Origin: Bin5 sp965208965
GTDB lineage: Bacteria; Chloroflexota; Anaerolineae; Caldilineales; Caldilineaceae
Reading direction: 5' to 3'
Assembly (NCBI GenBank): GCA_965208965.1
Contig: OZ242384.1
Location: 1-64,000, forward strand
DNA: 64,000 bases
Below, piece after piece: positions 19,790 through 28,035 of this stretch. The translations under genes and the position numbers were made by a program. The notes under the pieces were generated by a model. The model saw only the letters and a program-made list of their open reading frames with translations. It was not told the origin of the DNA and ran no database searches. The stretch's first letter is position 1; every line of letters starts with the position of its first letter.

Positions 19790-20617
19790 CTAACAAACTG
19801 GCTTATTGTCTCCCCGTTTCGATGCTGCCGGATATGGATGATCAACACCATTTCAACGGGAATCGTGACCGCCACCTACCCGGAGAACCTGTGAGCGTCT
19901 ACGATGATGGGAGACTGGTTAATTCTTTGTTGCGAACCAGTGGTAGATCTTTGCGGCGTGTGGATGATCCTCATCATTCTTGGGTCTGCGGCCTGGATCT
20001 ATTTCAGGGACCGGATACGAGACTAGCTTCTCACGAGACATACGGTGTCGCGGCAGATGATTGCAGTTACTCATCGAGTGGAATGTATTTCTTTAGCGAG
20101 ATGGTATGCATGCGCTGTAAACTCAACGAACTGGGCACCCTTTTGCTAATTCTGGTCGCGCCAACCGCCAGTTGAATACCGACACCACCCGCTTCAGATC
20201 GCTTGTCCGCCCTCGCTTGTTTGACAGGCTGGCCAGCACAGCTAATCCCTACTCCTGCCTTTGCAAAGTCAAGCACATGGATGCCCACAGCTGAATGGCG
20301 ATCAGGGCTTGACGGGAGAAAGAGGAGAGGGGAGTCATCTCTTGAGACTGCGCTTTCACCGAACCCGGTCCGGATTTGGCTGATCACGGGTCCTGTCATA
20401 TACTTTTTGTTTGTGTGGGTGGCCTGCCGTAGCTTTGCTGCCCGAGTTTTGTGGGTCGCATTTTAATCAAGGATGCCAACCCATTTTTCGTCCGAATTGC
20501 GGCGCCAGACGCGCCAAGCTGGTGGGGCGCGTGTACTCGTATGCCCGCAAGCCGCTATCCGAAGTCCCGGAGCAGCCTGGTTACGGATCTCCGGGCGCGG
20601 TCAAAGGAGAGAGGAAG
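19790..20617. other. Long intergenic stretch
   Basis: About 830 bases between the truncated desaturase and rplU. Open frames here have no family resemblance, weak codon bias and no ribosome sites. I found no trace of the missing desaturase N-terminus, nor of a transposase. The last 120 bases are GC-rich with several short inverted segments and will be the rplU leader. Confidence 0.45.
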
Positions 20618-21484
20618 ATGTATGCAGTGATCCGGACCGGCGGGAAACAGTACAGCGTTTCGCCCGGCGATATACTTGAGGTAGAGAAGCTGGCCGGCGA
20701 TGTCGGCGACAGCATCGTTCTGGAAGATGTGTTGATGGTGGCCAGGGAGGAAGGTATCGACATTGGCCAGCCGAATGTGGCGGGCGCGTCGGTCACGGCG
20801 AGGATAACGGGGCAGCACCGGGGCGAGAAGATTTTGGTTTTCCGCTACCGCCCGAAGAAACGTGTACGCGTGCGCCGCGGGCACAGGCAATATCTGACCC
20901 GTCTGCAGATCCACAAGATCAGCGGCGACGGTTTCGAGTATGTGGAGGAGAAGGAAGAGGCATCGCCTGAGGATATAGTTGAGGCGGCTGCAGCAGTGAC
21001 TGCCGTCGCGGCGGTTGCTGAAACCGACTCGGTTACCGAGGTTGAAGCGACAGTCGAGGTGGAAGAGACAGTCGAGGCGGAAGTGGAGGAAGAGGCCGAC
21101 ATCGTCGACAGGGCGGTGGATGCGGTCGAGGAGACGGTTGCCAAAGCGGGTGACGCGGTCGAGGCGGTGAGCGATGCGGCCGGCGAGGCCGTGGATGCCG
21201 TCGGAGACGTTGCCGGCGACGCGGTGGAGGCTGTCAGTGACATTGCCAGCGACGCAGCTGAAGCTGTCAGCGACAAGGCCGGCGACGCGGTGGAGGCAGT
21301 TAGTGATTTGGCCGAAGACGCGGCGGAGGCCGTCAGTGACGCGGCGAGCGACGCTGTGGAAGCCGTCGGTGATCTGGCCGAAGACGCAGTAGACGCTGTA
21401 ACGAAGAATCTCAGGGGGTTGGTTGGCCGGGGCAAGAAAGCTGATGATGACGCCGACGACGCCGAAGATAACGAGAAGAAATAG
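20618..21484 (+). CDS. rplU: Ribosomal protein bL21 with long acidic repeat extension
   Basis: Residues 1-103 are a standard bL21 (MYAVIRTGGKQYSV, GEKILVFRYRPKKRVRVRRGHRQ, then YLTRLQIHKI). The start is the ATG at 20618 with AAAGGAGAG upstream. The protein then continues for about 185 residues, giving 288 in total. The extension begins Ala/Val/Glu-rich, then has eight tandem 11-residue units (residues 177-264, core AGDAVEAVSDx), and ends in an acidic tail (KADDDADDAEDNEKK). The units would form an amphipathic helix of LEA/apolipoprotein type. First gene of the rplU-rpmA-rpmE-tdk set. Confidence 0.93.
   Translation: MYAVIRTGGKQYSVSPGDILEVEKLAGDVGDSIVLEDVLMVAREEGIDIGQPNVAGASVTARITGQHRGEKILVFRYRPKKRVRVRRGHRQYLTRLQIHKISGDGFEYVEEKEEASPEDIVEAAAAVTAVAAVAETDSVTEVEATVEVEETVEAEVEEEADIVDRAVDAVEETVAKAGDAVEAVSDAAGEAVDAVGDVAGDAVEAVSDIASDAAEAVSDKAGDAVEAVSDLAEDAAEAVSDAASDAVEAVGDLAEDAVDAVTKNLRGLVGRGKKADDDADDAEDNEKK
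21146..21409 (+). repeat. Eight in-frame 33-bp repeats in rplU
   Basis: Codons 177-264 consist of eight units of 11 codons, each a variant of A-[GSE]-[DE]-A-[VA]-[ED]-A-V-[SG]-D-x with the last position A, V, I, K, L, A, L or N. Third-base differences between units show that the repeat is not recent, and the protein pattern has been kept. Confidence 0.85.
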
Positions 21485-21495
21485 GAGTAAAGAAT

Positions 21496-21777
21496 ATGGC
21501 TCACAAAAAAGGCGGCGGCTCAAGCCGTAACAACCGGGACTCGAACGGCCAGCGGTTGGGCGTAAAGCGGTATGGCGGTGAATACGTGACGTGCGGCAGT
21601 ATCATCATCCGCCAGCGGGGTACTCCGATCTTCCCCGGCACGAATGTCGGCCAGGGCAAGGATGATACGCTCTTTGCGATGCAGGATGGTTACGTGACCT
21701 TTGAATGGGCCAAGAAGAACCGCAAAAAGGTCAGCGTATACACGGCTGAAGAGAAGCAGGCGCTGGGGAAGGTATAG
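21496..21777 (+). CDS. rpmA: Ribosomal protein bL27
   Basis: 93 residues with the N-terminal MAHKKGGGSSRNNRDSNGQR that reaches the peptidyl-transferase centre, then LGVKRYGGEYVTCGSIIIRQRGT and the VGQGKDDTLFA segment. Starts 11 bases after rplU, with GGAG in between. No cleavable N-terminal extension of the Firmicutes type is present. Normal length. Confidence 0.95.
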   Translation: MAHKKGGGSSRNNRDSNGQRLGVKRYGGEYVTCGSIIIRQRGTPIFPGTNVGQGKDDTLFAMQDGYVTFEWAKKNRKKVSVYTAEEKQALGKV

Positions 21778-21781
21778 AAAC

Positions 21782-22153
21782 ATGAAGCCAGAGATTCATC
21801 CTGAATACTACGCTGCGGCGCAAGTCAACTGCTCTTGCGGGAACAGCTGGGTTACAGGGAGCACGACTGCGGTTATCAACGTCAACATCTGCAGCCAGTG
21901 CCATCCGTTCTATACCGGTGAGCAGCGTATCGTCGATTCGGTCGGCCGGGTCGAGCGGTTTGTGAGGCGGCTGGAATCGCGTCAGAGCGCAGCGGCACGC
22001 CAGCAGATCGAAGCGGAGGTGCGGCAGGAGGCCGAAGCGGCAGCACGGCGGGCGCGAGCCCGCGGGGACGACCCGGAGCAGGCCGCGGCCGAGGTGATGG
22101 CCAGGCTCGAGACGGAAGTCGAAGCAGAGGCCGAGGCGGAGCCGGAAGCGTAG
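21782..22153 (+). CDS. rpmE: Ribosomal protein bL31 with charged C-terminal extension
   Basis: 123 residues. The first 66 are bL31 of the zinc-binding type (MKPEIHPEY, CSCGNSW, NICSQCHPFYTGEQR; the Cys set is complete). Residues about 67-123 are an extra Arg/Ala/Glu-rich, probably helical tail ending EAEAEAEPEA. The ATG is 4 bases after rpmA stops. Like bL21 here, it is much longer than usual (about 70). Confidence 0.9.
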   Translation: MKPEIHPEYYAAAQVNCSCGNSWVTGSTTAVINVNICSQCHPFYTGEQRIVDSVGRVERFVRRLESRQSAAARQQIEAEVRQEAEAAARRARARGDDPEQAAAEVMARLETEVEAEAEAEPEA

Positions 22154-22177
22154 CCTTTGGCGCAAGTAGAACACAGA

Positions 22178-22798
22178 ATGAACCCTCAATCCGGCGGTGG
22201 CTGGATCGAGTTGATTTGCGGTTCGATGTTCAGCGGCAAGACGGAGGAGTTGCTGCGCCGTGTACGACGGTCCGAGATTGCCCGCCGCCGCATCCAGCTC
22301 TTTAAGCCACAGATCGACAATCGCTACGGACGCGATCTGCTGGCATCGCACAATGGCTTGTCCCGCGGCGATGTCGTCATACTGGAAGACACTGCCTCCT
22401 TGTTGACCCGGGTGAAGCGGGGAACGGAGGTGGTGGCGATCGACGAAGTGCAGTTTTTCAATCCGGCGGTCGCAGGCATCTGCCAGGACCTGGCCGACCA
22501 GGGAAAACAGGTGATTGCGGCGGGCCTGGATCAGGATTTCCGCGGGGAGCCGTTCGGGCCGATACCTCTGTTGATGGCGCTGGCTGAACGTGTGGACAAG
22601 CTGCACGCCATCTGCGTACAGTGCGGCTCGCCCGCCACCCGAACGCAGCGGCTGATTGATGGGAAACCGGCCCGCTACGACGAACCGATAATTCTTGTGG
22701 GCGGGAGCGAAAGTTACGAGGCTCGCTGCCGCGACTGCCACGACGTGCCGGCCAAGCCGGACACAAGGGCAATTTTGAAAGAACTGGGAATCGTCTGA
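22178..22798 (+). CDS. tdk: Thymidine kinase, type II
   Basis: About 206 residues from the ATG at 22178 (MNPQSGGG); a TTG at 22157 is in frame and directly follows rpmE. P-loop ICGSMFSGKTEELLRR, Walker B-type VVAIDEVQFF, catalytic Glu in that motif, and the zinc ribbon CVQC...CRDC. The lasso segment contains RYDEPIILVGGSESYEARC. It salvages thymidine to dTMP in the cytoplasm. Last gene of the ribosomal-protein operon. Confidence 0.93.
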   Translation: MNPQSGGGWIELICGSMFSGKTEELLRRVRRSEIARRRIQLFKPQIDNRYGRDLLASHNGLSRGDVVILEDTASLLTRVKRGTEVVAIDEVQFFNPAVAGICQDLADQGKQVIAAGLDQDFRGEPFGPIPLLMALAERVDKLHAICVQCGSPATRTQRLIDGKPARYDEPIILVGGSESYEARCRDCHDVPAKPDTRAILKELGIV

Positions 22799-23199
22799 CT
22801 TCAGTTCAGTGGGGACTGTGTGGGCAGAGTTTCCCGAAAACAAGAACTGGTTTGTCCACGAAGTTAACGCCTCTTGGTTGCGGCGAGTCTTGTTTGTTTG
22901 CAACGAGGGACGCCTGAAACACGGTTCGATTCCCCATAAAGTTTCCTCCCCTCTTCGCCCTTTTGGGCACATATTTACTCAAACCCACATCTGATTTCAG
23001 GTTGGAAACTCGCCTTCTTAGCCGTTCGTTCTGCAATGTCCGCATTGAGGATGCTGGCCTAAGCCAAGAGGGCATGTCGTGGTGCGCCCGCCCTCACCGC
23101 GCAGCCATCGACATGGTTTTCCGCCTCCGAGGTTGCGAATCGCGGGCAAGTTTCTATAATAGCGGGGCGGGACAGACCTAATTGAACAGGCATAACACA
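22799..23199. other. Intergenic region with a promoter near its right end
   Basis: About 400 bases after tdk. No gene is supported; short open frames lack ribosome sites and family likeness. The only clear signal is the sigma-70 promoter at 23133-23160, annotated separately. Confidence 0.5.
23133..23160 (+). promoter_or_regulatory. Sigma-70 promoter of the acyl-CoA ligase gene
   Basis: TTGCGA (23133-23138), 16-base spacer, perfect TATAAT (23155-23160). The first ATG follows 40 bases downstream. Confidence 0.72.
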
Positions 23200-24738
23200 A
23201 TGAACCTCTTGACTCTTTTTGCCATCGGCCGCGAACGCCAGCCGGACAAAGTTGCAATCGAATTCAAGGATACACGTGGGCCGTTGGGGCCGTTGAATTT
23301 GACTTTTGCTGAGCTTCACCGAGAGGTGGGGAGATGGGCGGCTGCTTTCGCGCGAATGGGCGTGAAGAAGGGGGACCGGGTCGGACTCTATCTGTGCAAC
23401 CGGCCGGAATTCGTGATCGCGTACCTGGCGACGCTGGAGGTGGGCGCCATCATGGTGCCTATCAATCTGCGTTACAGGCGCCGGGAACTCAGCCACATTT
23501 TGAACGATGCAGAGCCGGTGCTGCTGGTGATCGAGGACGAGCACTGGCCGGTGCTGGATGAGATCGTGGGGATTGAAATCGGGCCAGATCTGACGGTGCT
23601 GTCGGTTGACCGGTCAGAGACATGGCTGGAAGAGGCTGACGGCAAGGAGTGGACCAGCGCGTCGCGGCCGCTTACGCGGGGTGAGGAAACCGCGCTGATC
23701 ATGTATACGAGCGGCACGACGGGCGCGAGTAAAGGGGCTGTGCTGACCCACAATCATGTGCTGGCGACGGTGACTGGCCTTCTGAGCGCGTGGGCGTGGC
23801 AGGCGGACGATGTGCTGCTGCTGCCCCTGCCGCTGTTTCATACACACGGGCTGGTTGTGGGGCTGCACTGCGCGCTGGCAATGGGGGCGACGGTGCGGCT
23901 GCGTACGGGATTTGATGCGACGGAGACGGTGAAGACGCTTTCGAGCGGTGGGGCAACACTGTTTTTCGCAGTGCCGACTATCTATACCAGGCTGGTTGAC
24001 TTTCTGGCAAAGTTGGAGGAAGCGCCCTCCTTTGCGGCGATGCGCTTGTTCTGTTCGGGAAGCGCGCCGCTGCCGGCGGAAATTCACAGTGAATTCGAGC
24101 GGCTGACGGGGAAACGAATCCTTGAACGCTACGGGATGACCGAGACGGGCATGAATTTCAGCAATCCGTACGCGGGGCCGCGCCTTGCGGGCACGGTGGG
24201 CACGCCGCTTCCGGGGGTGTTCGCCCGCATTGTCGACAGGAAGGGGCAGGACCTGCCGGCGGGCGAGGAGGGCGAGTTGCTGCTGCGGGGGAGCAATGTG
24301 TTTGACGAGTACTGGCGAGCGCCGCAAAAGACCGCGGAGAGTTTTGTACAGGACGAGCTGGGGAATCGCTGGTTTCTGACAGGGGACCTGGCCCGGATGG
24401 ATCCCCTCACGGGCTATGTGACGCTGCTGGGCAGGCAGCATGAGTTGATAATCTCGGGCGGGCTGAACATCTATCCGCGCGAAGTGGAGGAGATGCTGAC
24501 GACGTTCCCGGGTATCGAAGAGGCGGCGGTGGTGGGTGAGCCCGACGCTGAGTGGGGCGAGGCGCCTGTGGCGTACCTGGTGTGCAGTTGCGAGATCGAC
24601 GAGGTGGATTTGGAGCGCTACTGTCGGGGGCAGTTGGCTTCGTATAAGCTGCCGAGACAGTTGCACTTTGTTGCGGCGTTGCCGCGGAATGCGATGGGGA
24701 AGGTGCAGAAGCATCTGTTGCCGCGGGGAGGTGTTTGA
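23200..24738 (+). CDS. AMP-forming acyl-CoA synthetase
   Basis: About 512 residues from the ATG at 23200 (MNLLTLFAIG). Adenylate-forming enzyme with the P-loop MYTSGTTGASKGAVLTHNH, the A5 motif RYGMTETGMN, GELLLRGSNVF, the hinge TGDLARMD, and the C-terminal lysine in the NAMGKVQKHLL motif. It resembles the malonyl-CoA synthetase/medium-chain ligase group (FAELHREVGRWAAAFARMGVKKGDRVGLYLCN is split here only for description). It would activate a carboxylic acid for the dehydrogenase, CoA-transferase and hydratase encoded downstream. Confidence 0.88.
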   Translation: MNLLTLFAIGRERQPDKVAIEFKDTRGPLGPLNLTFAELHREVGRWAAAFARMGVKKGDRVGLYLCNRPEFVIAYLATLEVGAIMVPINLRYRRRELSHILNDAEPVLLVIEDEHWPVLDEIVGIEIGPDLTVLSVDRSETWLEEADGKEWTSASRPLTRGEETALIMYTSGTTGASKGAVLTHNHVLATVTGLLSAWAWQADDVLLLPLPLFHTHGLVVGLHCALAMGATVRLRTGFDATETVKTLSSGGATLFFAVPTIYTRLVDFLAKLEEAPSFAAMRLFCSGSAPLPAEIHSEFERLTGKRILERYGMTETGMNFSNPYAGPRLAGTVGTPLPGVFARIVDRKGQDLPAGEEGELLLRGSNVFDEYWRAPQKTAESFVQDELGNRWFLTGDLARMDPLTGYVTLLGRQHELIISGGLNIYPREVEEMLTTFPGIEEAAVVGEPDAEWGEAPVAYLVCSCEIDEVDLERYCRGQLASYKLPRQLHFVAALPRNAMGKVQKHLLPRGGV

Positions 24739-24899
24739 ACTGTGATTTAGGGAGTGCTTGAGATGGTTTGTCAATCCTGATTCAGAAAGCAATCCGTTCC
24801 TTCTTACCTCAAATTGCCAGCTTTTTGCGGTGAAGATTAGTTAGTCTCTTGGACTGTCCGGCCAGCAGGTAAACCAAAGTGCCGCTGCACAAGACAAAG
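24739..24899. other. Spacer after the ligase gene
   Basis: About 160 AT-richer bases with no gene, terminator or promoter that I can support. It ends where similarity to the downstream acyl-CoA dehydrogenase begins. Confidence 0.35.
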
Positions 24900-25072
24900 A
24901 TTGATACTAGCGGAATGTATTCAGAGTTGCGGCGGGGCCTACGAGAGTTGAGCGCGCGTATTCTCCGGAGAGGTACGGGCGACGGTTGAATGTGGAGCAG
25001 GCGTATCCGGTTGCATTCGTGGAGGCGATGAACGCGGCTGGGTTACGCGGCGTCCATCCCGAAGGAGTGTGA
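24900..25072 (+). pseudogene. Decayed copy of an acyl-CoA dehydrogenase N-terminus
   Basis: Bases from 24900 align without gaps for about 50 bases with 25628 onward in the intact dehydrogenase (translations IDTSGMYSELRRGLREL and IDTSGRFAELRRGVRGL). Similarity then continues through two frame changes (GRRLNVEQAYPVAFVEAMNAAG against WRRLDGERGYPTEFVEAMTAAG) to a final IPKE-like stretch. Only about 57 codons' worth remain, and the HicBA pair follows at once. It looks like the 5' stump of a former tandem copy. Confidence 0.75.
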
Positions 25073-25101
25073 AAAGGAAATCAGGGTTTAGAGGAGATTT
25101 C

Positions 25102-25326
25102 ATGATGACCAGACAGTTGACAGCAATAATCGAACGTGAAGATGATGGCTACGTGGCTCTCTGCCCGGAACTGGACATCGCCAGCCAGGGGGAGACGGTG
25201 GCGGAGGCGAGAGCCAATCTGAAAGAGGCACTGGAGCTGTTCTTCGAGACTGCTTCTACCACTGAGATTCAGGAACGATTGCACAGTGAAGTGTACGTAA
25301 CTCAGGTGGAGGTCGAGGTTGCCTAG
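25102..25326 (+). CDS. HicB family antitoxin
   Basis: A 74-residue protein with the HicB-like partial RNase-H fold: LTAIIEREDDGYVALCPELDIASQGETVAEARANLKEALELFFE. GAGGAG lies just upstream of the ATG at 25102. It has no added DNA-binding domain, so autoregulation may need a separate mechanism. It precedes and overlaps the toxin gene by 8 bases, the reverse of the classical hicA-hicB order. Confidence 0.85.
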   Translation: MMTRQLTAIIEREDDGYVALCPELDIASQGETVAEARANLKEALELFFETASTTEIQERLHSEVYVTQVEVEVA

Positions 25327-25537
25327 ACTGCGCGTGTTGTCAGGCCGTGAAGTCTGTCGAATACTGACGGGTCACGGTTATAGAGATGCTCGGCGCAAAG
25401 GCAGTCACATTATCATGCAGAAGGTCGAACAGGACTCTACGATTTCAATCCCGGTACCTGATCACAAGGAACTGAGGACAGGAACCTTGTTGTCAATCAT
25501 CAGGCAGTCGCGACTTCCAAGAGCTCTTTTTGAGTGA
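25319..25537 (+). CDS. HicA family mRNA interferase toxin
   Basis: A 72-residue double-stranded-RNA-binding-fold toxin: LSGREVCRILTGHGYRDARRKGSHIIMQK, with the catalytic His in GSHIIM, then IPVPDHKELRTGTLLSIIRQS. TTG start at 25319, inside the end of the antitoxin gene, giving translational coupling. Predicted to cleave mRNA when freed from its antitoxin. Confidence 0.85.
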   Translation: MPRLRVLSGREVCRILTGHGYRDARRKGSHIIMQKVEQDSTISIPVPDHKELRTGTLLSIIRQSRLPRALFE

Positions 25538-25605
25538 TGTCCCGTTAACGCCAGTTGCAGTAGAATCAGTTGAGCCCGCTTGCCTCATCCTTCTGGCTTA
25601 CCACA

Positions 25606-26784
25606 ATGTCACCCTCTCAGATTGAAATTGACACGAGCGGACGTTTCGCCGAATTGCGGCGGGGCGTGCGGGGACTGTGTGCTCGTTTTCCGGGCGAGTA
25701 CTGGCGGCGGTTGGATGGAGAGCGGGGGTATCCCACCGAGTTCGTGGAGGCGATGACGGCGGCGGGGTTTTTGGCGGCGCTGATCCCGGAGACGTATGGT
25801 GGCGGGGGCGCTTCGGTTGCAGAGGCTTCGGTGATTCTGGAGGAGGTAAACCGGAGTGGGGGGAATGCAAGCGTGTGCCACGCGCAAATGTATGTGATGG
25901 GCGCGCTGGTGCGGCATGGGTCGGCGGAGCAGAAGGAGCGGTGGCTGCCGGCATTGGCGGAGGGGAAGCTGCGGCTGCAGGCTTTCGGTGTTACGGAGCC
26001 GACGGCAGGGTCGGATACGACGCGCATCCAGACGCGGGCGGAGCGGGACGGCGATGCCTATGTGATCACGGGGCAGAAAATCTGGACGAGCCGGGCGGAA
26101 TATTCGGACCTGATGCTGCTGCTGGCGCGCACGACGCCGCTGGAGGCGGTGAAGAGACGCACGGATGGGCTGTCGCTGTTTCTGGTTGACCTGCGGGGCG
26201 CGGATGAACGGGCGTTGACGATCCGGCCGCTGGAGACGATGATCAACCATCATACGACGGAGATCTTTTTCGACGGGCTGCAGGTGCCGGCGGAGAACCG
26301 GATCGGCGAGGAGGGGATGGGCTTTCGATATATCCTGGACGGGATGAACGCCGAGCGGATCCTGATTGCGGCCGAGTCGATCGGGGATGGGGGCTGGTTT
26401 ATCGAGCGGTCGGTTGCCTATGCGAATGAGCGCGTTGTGTTTGACCGGCCGATTGGGCAGAACCAGGGCGTGCAGTTTCCCATTGCGCAAGCGTACGCGA
26501 ATCTGCGGGCGGCCGACCTGATGCGCTGGCAGGCGGCGGAGCTGTTTGACAGCGGGAGCCCCTGCGGCGCGGAGGCGAACATGGCGAAGATGCTGGCGGC
26601 GGACGCGGCGTGGGAGGCGGCGAACGTGTGCCTGCAGACGCACGGCGGCTTTGGCTTTGCGAGAGAACATGATGTGGAGCGCAAATTCCGCGAAGCGAAA
26701 CTGTACCAGATCGCGCCGGTCTCGAACAACCTGGTGCTGTCTTATCTGGCGCAGCATGTGCTGGGATTGCCGCGATCTTACTGA
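25606..26784 (+). CDS. Acyl-CoA dehydrogenase
   Basis: About 392 residues from the ATG at 25606. Acyl-CoA dehydrogenase fold with FGVTEPTAGSD and WTSRAEYSD flavin/substrate motifs, and the C-terminal QTHGGFGFAREHDVERKFREAKLY. The position of the usual MCAD catalytic Glu reads QIAPVSNN, with no Glu, but E250 in DGMNAERIL sits where isovaleryl-CoA dehydrogenase carries its base, so the enzyme should be active and may prefer branched or short substrates. A decayed copy of its 5' end lies 0.7 kb upstream. It heads a run with the CoA-transferase and MaoC genes. Confidence 0.87.
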   Translation: MSPSQIEIDTSGRFAELRRGVRGLCARFPGEYWRRLDGERGYPTEFVEAMTAAGFLAALIPETYGGGGASVAEASVILEEVNRSGGNASVCHAQMYVMGALVRHGSAEQKERWLPALAEGKLRLQAFGVTEPTAGSDTTRIQTRAERDGDAYVITGQKIWTSRAEYSDLMLLLARTTPLEAVKRRTDGLSLFLVDLRGADERALTIRPLETMINHHTTEIFFDGLQVPAENRIGEEGMGFRYILDGMNAERILIAAESIGDGGWFIERSVAYANERVVFDRPIGQNQGVQFPIAQAYANLRAADLMRWQAAELFDSGSPCGAEANMAKMLAADAAWEAANVCLQTHGGFGFAREHDVERKFREAKLYQIAPVSNNLVLSYLAQHVLGLPRSY

Positions 26785-26832
26785 CCATAGCGTAATGCGT
26801 ATTGTTTCAACTGGGGAGGATGGAGTTTCCTG

Positions 26833-28011
26833 ATGGATTTGCCATTGTCGCACATTACAGTCGTTGCCTTGGAGCAGGCGATTGCGGCGCCGCTGGCGAC
26901 GCGGCATCTGGCTGACCTGGGAGCGCGGGTGATCAAGGTGGAACGGCCGGGAGGAGGGGACTTTGCGCGCCATTATGATTCGGCGGCGCGGGGTCTGTGC
27001 AGCCACTTCGCCTGGGCGAATCGCTCAAAGGAGTCTATTGCGCTGGATTTGAAGTCGGCGGAAGGCCAGGAGATTCTGGGCAAGCTGCTGGAGCGGGCAG
27101 ACGTCTTTGTTCAGAACCTGGCGCCGGGGGCGGTGGAGAGGCTGGGCTTCGACGATGAGCGGCTGCGCGGAGACTTTCCCGACCTCATCGTGTGTCATGT
27201 AAGCGGGTACGGCGCGGACGGGCCTTACCGTGACAAGAAGGCCTACGATCTGCTAGTCCAGGCGGAGACGGGCGTGGTCGCGGTGACGGGCAGTGAGGAG
27301 GCTGCCGCCAAGAGCGGAATTCCGGTGGCTGATATAGCCGGGGGTATGTATGCGTACAGCAGCATCCTGGCAGCGCTGCTTCAGCGGGAGCGCGACGGTG
27401 GTGGATGTGTGCTGCATGTCTCGCTGTTTGACGGGCTGTGCGATTGGATGGGCTTTCCGGCCTACTATGCTTTGGGAGAGACGCCGCTGCCCCGCACGGG
27501 GGCCAGCCACGCGGCGATCGCGCCCTACGGGCCCTATGCCGCGGGAGACGGACGCACGATCCTGTTCTCTATTCAGAGTCAGAGGGAGTGGGACCAGTTC
27601 TGCGCGGTGGTGCTGGAGAGGCCTGACTTTGCGATCGATGTTCGCTTCGCAGACAATACGCGAAGGGTGCAGAACCGGACTGCGCTGCAGGAAGAGATCG
27701 AGTCGGTCTTTGCCGAAATGACGGCGAAACAGATTGCCGAACGGATGGAGCGGGGGCAGATCGCCTACGCGGAGCAGCGGAAGTTGGAGGAGTTCTGGGA
27801 ACATCCTCAGCTGGCGGCGCGAGGACGTGTGGCCGAGGTAGGATCGCCGGTGGGGTCGTTGCCCGCTCTTATGCCGGCGACAGTGAACGAAGCGTGGCCC
27901 CCGCGTTTCGAGGCGATCCCAGCGACCGGCGAGCATTCGCAGGCGCTGCTGGCGGAGCTGGGTTACGGGTCGGAGGCGATCGAGGGGCTGGAACAGGACG
28001 GGGTGGTGTGA
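26833..28011 (+). CDS. CaiB/BaiF family CoA transferase (family III)
   Basis: 392 residues: LSHITVVALEQAIAAPLATRHLADLGARVIKVERPGGGDFARHYD at the start (family III fold), FVQNLAPGAVERLG, and the catalytic Asp in KKAYDLLVQAETG. ISVA-like VADIAGGMYAYSSILAALLQR is typical. It moves CoA between carboxylates or acyl-CoAs. GGGGAGG lies 8 bases before the ATG. Its stop is 24 bases before the MaoC start, so the three acyl-CoA genes are one unit. Confidence 0.87.
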   Translation: MDLPLSHITVVALEQAIAAPLATRHLADLGARVIKVERPGGGDFARHYDSAARGLCSHFAWANRSKESIALDLKSAEGQEILGKLLERADVFVQNLAPGAVERLGFDDERLRGDFPDLIVCHVSGYGADGPYRDKKAYDLLVQAETGVVAVTGSEEAAAKSGIPVADIAGGMYAYSSILAALLQRERDGGGCVLHVSLFDGLCDWMGFPAYYALGETPLPRTGASHAAIAPYGPYAAGDGRTILFSIQSQREWDQFCAVVLERPDFAIDVRFADNTRRVQNRTALQEEIESVFAEMTAKQIAERMERGQIAYAEQRKLEEFWEHPQLAARGRVAEVGSPVGSLPALMPATVNEAWPPRFEAIPATGEHSQALLAELGYGSEAIEGLEQDGVV

Positions 28012-28035
28012 AGGATGGAAGTCAAAGGAGAATCA

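Noticed and set aside
19717..20399. Small open frames between the desaturase relic and rplU
   Set aside because: No ribosome site, no family resemblance and they overlap each other on both strands.
20490..20617. L21-type leader RNA before rplU
   Set aside because: Some inverted segments are present, but I could not match the known leader consensus.
22900..22950. T-arm-like GGTTCGATTCC near 22922
   Set aside because: Stems around the loop do not pair and no acceptor is present.
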